Assembly (NCBI GenBank): GCA_027627225.1
Contig: CM051029.1
Location: forward strand, 1,180,001-1,244,000
Length of the DNA: 64,000 nucleotides
Reading direction: 5' to 3'
Source of the DNA: Congeria kusceri
Lineage: Eukaryota; Mollusca; Bivalvia; Myida; Dreissenidae
Part shown: one piece after another, positions 31,900 through 41,639 of the stretch
Layout of the letters: each line of letters begins with the position of its first letter
Position numbering within the stretch: the first letter of the stretch is position 1
Translations under genes and position numbers: made by a program
The notes under the pieces: generated by a model
What the model saw: the letters and a program-made list of their open reading frames with translations, nothing else
Database searches by the model: none
What the model was told of the DNA's origin: nothing

Positions 31900-33740
31900 A
31901 CCAGCTTTCCTTTGTAAGCGGTAATGCGGCGTGGCTAATTATAAATTATAAAAGGCAAAATAAAAATTTATTTATTTTGATTGATTTATTGATTGATTGA
32001 TTGATCACTCATTTCTTTATTTGTTTATTTCTTTTATGTTATTTTCTGTACATTATACTCCTTTTATTTATGTAATAAATACATTTAAATATTTCTTAGA
32101 TTGTTAAATACTAAGGTTAAAAAATTAGTTCAAAGGATATGACATTAAAGCTTCTTTATCGTCTACCTTTAATCGACTTTTTCACACCCGCTTAAGAAAT
32201 TAATTGTGTCTTTTCTCACGCATACTAAATTGCAATTTTAAAACTGATATGAATTTAAGGAAAACATCCAAAAGTGTTAAGAAGATAATTTGTCGAAACC
32301 GTGATATGTTGAAGATTGGTCATTATTTAATCAACGACAAGTCAATAATTCTTAAAAGGTGCCATGTCTAAATAATTTGGAACACATAGACGGCCAAATC
32401 GAATCAGGATTTTGTAACAACAGTTAATCACGGGCCGACACAAAATTTATGGACAGAGTTCATAATTTCATTAAACCTTAACTAATTCGCCCGAAACATT
32501 ACACAAATATAAAATAGTATGTGTACAAAAGATATATATAAAAACAGGATATTATAACAACAGCAACACAAATATATGCAATTGTCTATACCCATGATTA
32601 ATACTGCGGCGCACTTCAGAAACTACTCCATGACGTTAACGTCATTAATGTCCATGTTGATTCCGGCTCCAATGCAATGCTTGAAAATTGCACGCTGCTC
32701 AAGATTTTCCGTTGACGTCATATTTCTTTCCTGACAAAAAGTAACGAAATAAATAAGATATCATAATTTAGAACCAGCCATGGTGTACTGTCTAGAAAGA
32801 AATCTAGAAGGGAATTTAAAAGTTCGAGGCGATGTAAAATACTCCGGAATTACACGTATTTTCAACCAAACATTTTACTGGGAATCAAATAGCTCGGACG
32901 AAACATACAGTAATATACACGTCTTTAAATATAAGGTCGAAGATCTAAGGACTGCTTCGTCCACCAGCAGTTATGTTTTCCACAATAACTCTCACAGAGC
33001 CATCAGTCGATTATTTTGCAGGGCATTAGATGTGTGCTCTTAGATTATGACTCGTTTGTGAAATGCAACCTTTCACGAAGATGTATAGACTTTAAGCGAA
33101 CTTTTCACTTTCTCATATAACACAAACAATTATGGAGAATATTTAATTTTCGTGGAATACACTGATCTGTGTCGAAACTGGAAATGGTGTCCCTTTTGCT
33201 CAGTCATGCGTTTTGAGCAAGAATGAGCAGTTTAAGTGTCACCACCATAACGACAAATGTTCACATTTTACACAGATTTTAATGTTTGTCATGCATACAA
33301 TACAGAACCTAGCATGGTCAAGACAAGTTATTTATATTATATATATTTACTGGACTGCCTTTCCCAACTAACAAACTATGAATGTACAAATGTTTCGGAC
33401 AAAAATAAAAATAATAAAAAGATGGTTGCTATGATAACCATAAGCAATCGTAACCAACATTATATTTTGTCTACAAATAACATAATAAAGAACATTTTTT
33501 GTTAACAGTATTCAAGATTTAAACAATTATTTGAAATATCTTAATCATACTCCTGACTTTCTCATAAAAATCACGTGTCTCAACTTTGACGTCAATTTTA
33601 TCGAAAAGTGGAACGCCCCAAGTGAGATAAAAAAATCTCATGGTCTGCTACAATTATGTTATTTTAATTAATTGCCGTTATATATAATGGTACTAATAGC
33701 CCGCTAATTCTTAATGCCACAGAAAAGTCATTTCGACGTG
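31900..33740. other. Stretch without a supported gene
   Basis: AT-rich with short TTGA/TTTA runs near 31980. An 87-codon + strand frame at 32780-33043 has unbiased amino-acid composition, but I recognise no domain and no splice partners. Confidence 0.35.
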
Positions 33741-34370
33741 TAACTCAGCGGGGCAAAAGCGAGTGCAGACTAGGTCACTAGGTCAAAGTGAAGAAAAAAA
33801 TGTTAAACACATTACAAGTCACATTATGTGCGCCCCCTTCCTGAAACTTGCTCAGAACTTTTGCCCCAAAGATATATCGGCCGAGTTTAAAACTGGGTAA
33901 TGTGGGGTCAAAAACTAGGGCACTTGCTCAATACCTTTGTTTTGATGATATCTCGGCCGAGTTCGTAAATGGTTCCGCTCAGTTGAAAAACATGGCCTCC
34001 ATAGGCTGGGGCAGTTTTCCTTATGTGGCTATAGAACAAATTTGTTAACCCACTAGATGTCACATGTTTTGCCCAATCAACATGAAACTTGCTCAGAAAC
34101 TTTGTTCTTTTTATATCTTGGCTAAGTTTGAAAATAGTTCCGCTCCATTGAAAAGCATGGCCGCCAGGGGGCGGGGCATTCTTCCGTATATAGTTATTAA
34201 AAAGGCTTGCGAACAATCTAGTAATCACATATTTGCCAAATCAACATGAAATTTGCTCAGAACATGTGTTCTTAAGATATACTGGCTGAGTTCGATAATG
34301 GTTCCACTCTGCTGAAAAACTTGGCAGTCATGGGGCGAGGTAGTTGTCCTTATATGATTATACGTCTAGT
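33740..34370 (+). repeat. Three or more ~185-bp tandem repeat units
   Basis: Each unit carries GAAACTTGCTCAGAAC, a GATATnTCGGCCGAGTT or similar segment, GGTTCCGCTC, TTGAAAAACATGGC and GGGGCGGGGCA-like text. Units begin near 33840, 33930, 34080 and 34245 with different degrees of truncation. The block resembles dispersed bivalve repeats I recall, inferred only. Confidence 0.7.
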
Positions 34371-34916
34371 AATTAAAGAAAAGTAATTTCTGTAAAATGC
34401 AGTGCAATTAACACAAGTTATATTTATCAAATTTACATTTCTATTTTTCCAAATATTTCAACGAATGTTAACACCGCATCAGGAGAGGAAAACAATCAAA
34501 AATATGTATCAAATTTAAAATAAAACAGCAAAGTTTTCAAATGTTTGATATACATAATCATGATGATTTAGAGAAGATTTTATATTTTAATTACAGTGAT
34601 AACCTAACCAAAGGGAGAGTATACTAACAAGTTGGGGAACAAAGATTTTTGACCCCCTAAAGGCAAACTATTTCTAATAAAAACTCTTAATTTCTTAATT
34701 TAACCACTTGTTTATATCACTTCTAATCCGCCAAGATATCATTTTAACATTTAACTATCATTTTTATTGACTTCATATGGAACGGGCTGAGTAGAATTAA
34801 ATTAAGAATATTAACTAAAACTTTGAGATGGAGGTCTAACAATGATAAACGTCGAAGCTTCTATGTAATCAATAAAATAAGCGTGGCTTTAACGCGCATA
34901 ATAAACCAAGGGGAAA

Positions 34917-35240
34917 TTGTTAAATATAACCAATATATGTGTATATTTAAACAATCTTATAAAATGTGAAAGCATTATCCTCAAAAACTTTTACATAATT
35001 TTACAAAACTTTCTGGAAAGATGTTTTACTCAGTTTTGTACACTTCCAGGAAAAAATGCCATTTATTGCAAAATACACATACATACACATATGATACTAA
35101 AACACAGAAATTTGAACAAATCATTTACTGTTCGAAATGAAATTGAAATACTATCCCAAATGTGCATTTTTTTCAAAAATGATGAGGAAATAATTGAGCA
35201 CATTTTCTGGGAATGTCAGCTTTACAAAAAAAACGGTTAA
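34917..35240 (+). mobile_element. Fragment of a LINE-type retrotransposon C-terminus
   Basis: A 107-codon open frame ending MCIFFKNDEEIIEHIFWECQ then LYKKN. This matches the style of the zinc-binding region after the reverse transcriptase domain in non-LTR elements (C-x2/3-C/F...ET..H.F..C). No reverse transcriptase core is present in the window, so this is a 3' remnant. Confidence 0.45.
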
Positions 35241-35554
35241 TGAACACCTTTTTTTCAAACTGCTGTTTCAATTTTGTAACATGTTCGTCTTGGCTATACA
35301 GAAAAGAACAGTGATGCTGTTATCAACGGATGTGTGTATGCAAAGTTTTATATGTATACATGCAAAATGTTTTGGATACAGCCAACTGTTAAAAACGGAT
35401 TGTGTTTATATAATCAAAATTAAAATCGAAAAAGTATAGCAATATATCAAAATAAAATTCAACGTTTTCAACTTGCATGGAAAGATGTTTTAGCAGCCAC
35501 TGTGCTCTCAAAATAAAAACATTACATCTTAACTGTATGTTAATACCTCACCAG

Positions 35555-35935
35555 GAGACGAAAACACAAAACATGCAATATCTTCTCCACGTCCCGGTAA
35601 TGACCTAATTTCATGCAAGCATGCATATGGATTAGCACCTTATAGTAGCCAAACTTATACACACATTTCCGAAAAGCATGCAGTGAAATCGGTATCTCAT
35701 TCCGACACGGTCCAAAGTTTATCAAAGCATAAGACTTTAGATGCAGATATCCTAGGTCCACCAATTACACCTGAGAAAGAAAAATCGTCACTGCAAAGAC
35801 GAGACTCCTTTGCATTTGACACACGACCCGATTTATGACAATCATTATAAGAAACAAAAGCAGCTCAAGAGTTGGGATATCGGCGTTCAGAATCTACGAG
35901 ACACTGTTGTTCGAGGCAAGGACAATAACACAGAT
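35555..35935 (+). pseudogene. Module D juxtamembrane exon, frameshifted
   Basis: After CTCACCAG an open frame of 95 codons (GNDLISCKHAYGLAPYSSQT, EKSSLQRRDSFAFDT) is followed, after a 1-bp shift near 35820, by DPIYDNHYKKQKQLKSWDIG and VQNLRDTVVRGKDNNT. It is rich in charged residues, Ser and Tyr, as expected for the segment between TM and D1. The donor at 35936 is weak. Confidence 0.5.
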
Positions 35936-35950
35936 GTGTTCACTAAATAT
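35883..35950 (+). repeat. Left arm of a 68-bp inverted repeat (in juxtamembrane exon)
   Basis: This exon segment (starting GCGTTCAGAATCTACGAG) is repeated in reverse orientation at 36357-36424 with only a few mismatches. Confidence 0.85.
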
Positions 35951-36107
35951 AGCAAAAGTCTAATTTTATAATTTAAAATGTATTTCCCCAAATTATATGG
36001 CTGTATTGCATAACATTTCCGGAAGTAATCTACGGTAATGACTTTAAATACTGTATTAATGTTATTTCTTTATAACCTGAATTATAATGTAGTATCTGTA
36101 TTGTTAG

Positions 36108-36205
36108 GCATTGAACGGTGCTAGTGAGAAAATCGCGTATTCCACCAACGCAGCGATGAAGACGGCCAATACATCGAAAAACAGATATAAAAATTATGTA
36201 CCCTT
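36108..36205 (+). pseudogene. Module D PTP D1 first exon (NRYKN)
   Basis: Encodes ALNGASEKIAYSTNAAMKTA then NTSKNRYKNYVPL, ending at GTAAGT. The NRYKNxxP motif is the conserved N-terminal element of PTP domains. The exon itself is open. Confidence 0.7.
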
Positions 36206-36356
36206 GTAAGTACAGCTAGCATTGAATATAAAAATTGTAAAGATTTTAAACCGTGGTTTTATAAAATGTCAACTACAGATGGATAAATCAAAGGAAATGA
36301 CAACCTCACTTGTATACCGCAGTACACAAAATGTACGTTAAATTAAGACTTATGCA

Positions 36357-36424
36357 ATATTTAGTGAACATAACAGTTTTATTGTCTTTGTCTCGAACAA
36401 CAGTGTCTCGTAGATTCTGAACGC
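36357..36424 (-). repeat. Right arm of the 68-bp inverted repeat (antisense copy of juxtamembrane exon)
   Basis: Reverse complement of 35883-35950, including the coding words for VQNLRDTVV. It lies in the intron after the first D1 exon, so that exon sits in the loop between the arms. Confidence 0.85.
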
Positions 36425-36650
36425 TGTTCTTTTAAATATATATTTATGTTTTTATTTATTTATTTATTGTTTTTTTATTTTATCTTATTTTATTGTATTT
36501 TATTTTATTTATTTACCTTTTTTATGTATTCATTTATGTGTTTTATTTTCTTTCAGTTCATTTCAATTAATTTTATTATTTTATTTATTTGTATTTAGTT
36601 ATTTATATTCACTTGACCGTAAACCCAAAGTTTGCCCATTTATTTGGTAG

Positions 36651-36738
36651 GGTCATTTGCCTCCACGATCGCTGATTTATGGAGAATGATTTTGGAGCAG
36701 AATATCAGAGTTGTGGTTATTTAGTAGAGGAGTCAAAG
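36651..36738 (+). pseudogene. Module D PTP D1 exon (DLWRM), internal deletion
   Basis: SFASTIADLWRMILEQNIRV then VVI and a stop. Compared with copy A, the codons for MVTNLF are lost, leaving VEESK out of frame. Donor AAAG|GTACGC is intact. Confidence 0.65.
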
Positions 36739-36935
36739 GTACGCAGGAACATACGTGTCAAAAGGGCACTCCTTGTGTTTTAGCAGTATTGTACCAGTGC
36801 ACATAATCTAAAGTTACTAATGGGTAAGACTGTATTACCTAGTCATGTCATGTAGACAATACTTTTTACATTTATTTGGTGTTTTAGTTGTAAATACAAA
36901 AACATCAACAATACCTATGACATTCTTTTACATAG

Positions 36936-37059
36936 AAAATGATTCCAGAACTGGCCTACAGACTCTGAAAATGACTGTCAGTATGGGTATTCAACCATAC
37001 ATCTCCTTTCAGAAGATACTTACGCTGATGTTGTTCTTCGCACGTTGCAATGTACACAG
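36936..37059 (+). pseudogene. Module D PTP D1 exon (WP..YG), with TGA
   Basis: Reads RK, TGA (36940-36942), FQNWPTDSENDCQYGYSTIH then LLSEDTYADVVLRTLQCTQ. The stop replaces the Cys/Ser codon of the KCxxYWP element, while Trp-Pro is kept. Confidence 0.65.
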
Positions 37060-37186
37060 GTATTGATTATATGGCAAATACGTTATTGAATGGTTATTGC
37101 CACATTTTATACATGCACAAACATGCATTTGTTGATACTGGTTTTTTTTGGCAATTTGCTTTAAACATTCGATTTATTGTTTGTAG

Positions 37187-37340
37187 ACGGAGTCCTCACA
37201 AACATAAACCGTCACCATTTACACTTTACATCCTGGCCTGACAAAGATGTACCAGACACAACTCTTTCCCTTATGCAATTTTGGCGTAAGTTTCGCAATG
37301 TGGATAAGCCTAGCAATGTTTCCAGGATTGTGCACTGCAG
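37187..37340 (+). pseudogene. Module D PTP D1 exon (WPD loop, HC)
   Basis: Open throughout: NRHHLHFTSWPDKDVPDT then SRIVHC plus AG at the donor. The WPD loop and catalytic cysteine are in one frame, unlike copy A. Confidence 0.8.
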
Positions 37341-37493
37341 GTTTACACTTAGTTGTTAACACGGTTCAAACTATTTTGGTAAATGTAATTGCTTGATAGT
37401 CTATGCTAAATTAATGGTTGACGTCACGTGTTGTATTTTCCGTATTGCTTTCATCATGCTGCTGCACATTATGTTATTCTTATTTTTCATCAG

Positions 37494-37629
37494 TGCAGGT
37501 GTTGGACGAACTAGAACATTTATCGCCCTTGATTATTTTTACGATCAAGGAGTAGCCGAACAACAAACAAACGTCTTTGATGCTGCACTGTTACTTCGTG
37601 AACAACGAATCAACATGATTCAAACAAAG
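37494..37629 (+). pseudogene. Module D PTP D1 exon (signature, GVGRTR)
   Basis: Joining completes HCSAGVGRTRTFIALDYFYD, then LLREQRINMIQTK at a GTTTGA donor. The P-loop Cys and Arg are kept, but the Gly after RT is Arg (GGA to AGA). Confidence 0.8.
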
Positions 37630-37975
37630 GTTTGATAGCAGCATTATGTTTTCCACTGCAAAATTTAACAAAAATATGATTGTATATGTTTCATATATCG
37701 ATATATATGTTTAATAACATTGTTTAGGTTGTACATGTATGGAACACGATGACAAACACACGCCTATAACATTGTGTACACACAAATACAAACATGATAT
37801 ACTGACTATTAATCGTGGTTTCTAGATTTGCCAGTAATCAGTTCTCACATTAAAAGTACGTTTCAGTGTTATTAGTTCTTAAATAAGTTTGAACCCGCAT
37901 GCCTATAATATAATTAGCCGTTATGTGTTTAACTATTATTAGTAATTGTTAATATGTATTGTCCGTTTTGTTCAG

Positions 37976-38098
37976 AACCAGTACTTATATCTATACGAAG
38001 TGTTGTGTAAAGCTCTTTGACCTGCTGGTGAGGTGCACACCTACAAGACTGGTTAGGAAACAAAACGCACAGATGATTCTCTTAACCAGGAGTATAAG
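37976..38098 (+). pseudogene. Module D PTP D1 C-terminal exon, with TGA
   Basis: NQYLYLYEVLCKAL then TGA at 38018-38020, then PAGEVHTYKTG, another stop and more linker. The helix is typical of the end of PTP D1. Confidence 0.7.
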
Positions 38099-38813
38099 GT
38101 AAAATAATGAAGGCCAGTAAGAGTAAAACCGTGTCTTTACTAAGCCATTGGTCTGTGTTTAACTATAAAATCAATCTCCCGGTACCTTGAATTTGACAAG
38201 CACTGTGTACTAGTACACAGTAAATCGTTAAAAGCGAAGACCCCCCCCCCCCTCCCCCAAAGAGCGTTAAATAACTGCATTGCATTTATATTTGACAACA
38301 GGTCAAGTACTATTAATGATTTTAAATGTATGTTTATTTTCCTTTTTCGGAACTGTTTTAAATGTAGAGAAACAGCAATTGTGAGCTAGTGATCTATATA
38401 AGGATATCGATCTGTGTTTGTTACGCTACCGATGTTTAACAACTGTAAACACGGACTTCCGAATAAGAAAACTAATATTAATAGGACTTTGCAAATATTG
38501 CCGCTCTAATTGCAAGTGTTTTCTGTACATTTATTTAACAGTTAATCATTTGATAATCACATTAAATGATACATAAATAGCAGTATGTTTAAATTTGGCT
38601 GACACTTGCGAACACATTTATTTTGTATTTATATTTGTATAATACAATTATGTTTCGTTAGGTACAAGACGGCGTTAATATAAGACGCAAACAGACGCCA
38701 CAAATTCAAATCAATCAATTATATCTGATTAATATTGTTAATTATTTTAATAAATTAAATATTAATGCATTGAATGCAACTGATAATAACTACCGTTTTG
38801 TTATGTTCTACAG

Positions 38814-38937
38814 AAGTTATGCCAATCTCACTTTCCTGATCGGGATGAAGCCGAAACAGATGGCGACTGCATTAATGTGTTAGATGGCGAAAAACCCGAA
38901 CATATGAATACAAATGTTGATCCATGCGTTGTTCCAG
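38814..38937 (+). pseudogene. Module D D1-D2 linker exon
   Basis: KLCQSHFPDRDEAETDGDCI then NVLDGEKPEHMNTNVDPCVV, open, with CTACAG acceptor and CAG|GTAGG donor. Matches copy A 10127-10242. Confidence 0.6.
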
Positions 38938-39097
38938 GTAGGACTTGTCGTGTTAATATTGCTATATTGAATGTATATTGTTATTTCAGAGACAATCATT
39001 TTTAAATATGTTTCCTCAACTACATGTATTCGCTCATTTAATACGTGAATACATTTGCAAGATGGTTTATACGTTCAAAATGCATCGTCTTTTGTAG

Positions 39098-39177
39098 GGG
39101 ACAAACATCGCCCTGTACTCAGCATGACTGTGAATAACAAGGGGCACACTGATTATATAAATGCCGTGTACATCTCG
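39098..39177 (+). pseudogene. Module D PTP D2 exon (DYINAVYIS)
   Basis: DKHRPVLSMTVNNKGHTDYI then NAVYIS at GTGAGT. Open frame. Corresponds to the D2 sequence R..L.......DYINAVYV. Confidence 0.7.
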
Positions 39178-39299
39178 GTGAGTAACCGTGTTGCATACAA
39201 ACACATTTAGAAAACTAATTAGCGTCATGTTGAAAGTAGCACATAAATGCAAAGTGTATATAGTCCTGATTGTTGGCTCCTATATATTGTATATTATAG

Positions 39300-39419
39300 A
39301 CGTTTCGAGATGCAGACAGGTTGATCCTAACCCAGACAGCGAAAACAAGTTCAGATATAGATTTCGTGCGGTTGCTACACGACCATTATGTTAGGACCGC
39401 TGTGACACTCGGTGACCAG
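39300..39419 (+). pseudogene. Module D PTP D2 exon (TQ..DHYVRTAV)
   Basis: TFRDADRLILTQTAKTSSDI then DFVRLLHDHYVRTAVTLGDQ. Open, between ATTATAG and CAG|GTAAAA. The D2 W in DFWRL is Val here. Confidence 0.7.
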
Positions 39420-39647
39420 GTAAAAGTAAAGAATTTACAATAATTAAAAATAAGTATGGGGTTTCGTATTGTACACGATATGTCTAGAATATTATATTTA
39501 GAACATGATTACCATCAGTAATGTATGATACTTTACATTGTTTTGTTTCGTTCATTTTATTAGTGTTTGGTATATTTTGTCCTACTATATACAATTTACA
39601 TATTTGGCGACGTGTGTATACAGATGAATGATTTGCTTGATGTTTAG

Positions 39648-39771
39648 GTGGAGCCCTACATGCCAGAGAGCGGAAAGGACCGTTCTTGGACCGTTCACAG
39701 CGTCGGCAGTCTCCAATACAAATACAAATCATATTCGTGTTTCTGTCGTCAGATTTAAACACATCGTCGAG
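39648..39771 (+). pseudogene. Module D PTP D2 exon (VEPYMP / GPFT)
   Basis: VEPYMPESGKDRSW in one frame and LGPFTASAVSNTNTNHIRVS then VVRFKHIVE in another, as expected for the D2 strand after YWP. A frame change is needed between them. Confidence 0.45.
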
Positions 39772-40171
39772 GTTCAAAAGCCAAAACAAAACGGGTTTAA
39801 CATGATATATTTGTATTACCATAAAATAAAGGAATTATGTTGTGATGTTTATGATTGCATAGAAAGTTAATCTGCTAATACTATTTTAAATTATTATTCC
39901 TTTCATTTTCAGCACGTAAGTTTCGAAGTCCGCATATTTAGATTTACAAATTGATCTAAACAATTTGATGTCTGAGAGAGAGACGCAATGCTGAGCATGT
40001 TAATCGAAAAGCTTCGTCTGAAGGTCCAATCGTGAGTCAGTGCCGATAACTATTGTTTTCTACATTTAATGTGCAGTTAACCCCAAATCAAACACAACAA
40101 AATACTGTTATACCTAACAATCATGCCTGGACAGGTAGAGCATATGCTTATCATTGAGCTACTTATTCCAG

Positions 40172-40264
40172 CGACGGTTACAGCCGCAGTGGTCTGGTGG
40201 CTGTTCTGTGGTGCCTCATGAACGAGTGATCAGGCGAAGAAGAGAAGAAGTCATACAAAACGAG
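40172..40264 (+). pseudogene. Module D PTP D2 exon (degenerate catalytic motif)
   Basis: After TTCCAG: DGYSRSGLVAVLWCLMNE then TGA. It corresponds to the C-x-DG-x-SRSG-L motif of inactive or altered D2 domains, which replaces HCSAGxGRTG. The TGA comes near the exon end; the donor GAG|GTATTA remains. Confidence 0.65.
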
Positions 40265-40797
40265 GTATTAAATCCCATTTTAGTCATGCCAAGACAATTC
40301 ATATTTCAAACATGAGTACTAGACCCATTGCAAATAATTGAAAATAATGTGGATTAAAATGAAATATTATAGACACATTTAAATGATTTACTATATAAAG
40401 ACACTATTATGTTTTTCATTTTATTTACTATTGAGCAAAATTGTATAAAGCACGTTTACAACTGTTGTATTATGTGTCAGCCTATAAATGAATTACGAAA
40501 CGACATGAGTTTAAGTTTAAGTACATGACGCAATAATAAATTAATAGTTCTCCTAATAATTACACAAATAAAGCACAAACCCCTTTTTAACAAGTGGTCC
40601 TTATGACTTGTTGAGAAGTATGTATTTAACAGTGATATAAACACATTTAGGCATATATTAAGTCCATATGTTTCTTATTTAAAGTAAATATAACGTACGT
40701 TACCTTATACGCGTAACCCTCTTAGTTACCATGGAAGATAAAATGAATTAATCATACACAATTTTCATTACATTCATGACTGTTTGTTCAAGCACAG

Positions 40798-40863
40798 TAC
40801 CGGTTTTGCCATGCGTTCAAGAAGGAGTATGTCGATAGATTTCTGGTGTATGCAAACTCATGA
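40798..40863 (+). pseudogene. Module D terminal exon of PTP D2
   Basis: YRFCHAFKKEYVDRFLVYAN then S and TGA (40861-40863). The QYxFCYxxxxEYL element is the usual end of a receptor PTP. Acceptor AGCACAG. Confidence 0.65.
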
Positions 40864-40960
40864 TTAGTCTGGGACTACTGAACAATGCACAAGCATAAAA
40901 AGCTTACCTGTTGAATTATTCATATGAAACAAGTGTACAGTGACTGGAAGTAGCTGACTA

Positions 40961-40966
40961 AATAAA
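40961..40966 (+). terminator. Polyadenylation signal of module D
   Basis: AATAAA 98 bp after the D2 stop codon, a normal distance for a 3' UTR. Confidence 0.55.
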
Positions 40967-41639
40967 ATCCATTCATTTGTAATCAAGGACTCTGTTATGG
41001 CATTGTTACATTCTGTCTTATCTAACTTAGTTTTTATATATATATTTTACATATATATTCTGCAAGTTTATGTGTGTACTGGTAGTTATTTGAAAACTGT
41101 GTTATTGATAGAATATAATTATTGTTTATGTCTGACTCTATATAGTATTTGTTATATTTATTACATTTGGATATTCGACATATTAATGAAGGCATTGTGT
41201 TTAACTTGCATGTTACCCCACAATATACTCATCCGCTATGGACTGAATCAGTATCTGTATATTTATATAACATTCTTACATGTATATTATATGTATACTA
41301 TATATGCGTTTTTCAAGCAACGTTTGGGTTATATTTAACTCTATAATTTTCGTTTTAGTTTTTAAAACTTATTTTTTCATATACTGTCTCAAAAATACGG
41401 TTACATATCAAACGTATCATGATAAATGTACATGACATTTACGATATTATATTAAGTGACGTTATCTTCCTCAAAATACTTAATACTGAATTATTAAACA
41501 ATTAATATACATGCACATACTCGTCTTTGTGAATTATAAAAAAAAAAGAGTGTATATTAAACAAATAAACTTTATCAGTTCGTCCTTTTATACGCATGCA
41601 TATCTTCGGTGAACAAAGGGCAGTTTTATTTCCAAACAA

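Larger units (their letters stand above)
35555..40863 (+). pseudogene. Module D: receptor PTP cytoplasmic half (juxtamembrane, D1, D2), degraded
   Basis: Fifteen or so exons in the order of a tandem-domain receptor PTP: juxtamembrane 35555-35935, D1 start 36108-36205, 36651-36738, 36936-37059, 37187-37340, 37494-37629, 37976-38098, linker 38814-38937, D2 39098-39177, 39300-39419, 39648-39771, a doubtful 39913 block, 40172-40264 and terminal 40798-40863. A polyadenylation signal follows at 40961. The D1 exons for INASF and YIAAQ are missing between 36205 and 36651. Stops at 36940-36942, 38018-38020 and in 40172-40264, and a frameshift in the juxtamembrane exon, make a working enzyme unlikely. 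It follows copy C on the same strand, in the place PTP exons hold in copy A, so it probably derives from the 3' half of the C locus. Confidence 0.75.

Noticed and set aside
32780..33043. An 87-codon + strand frame downstream of the promoter-like island
   Set aside because: Composition is protein-like but I recognise no domain and no splice partner, so I did not list it as a gene.
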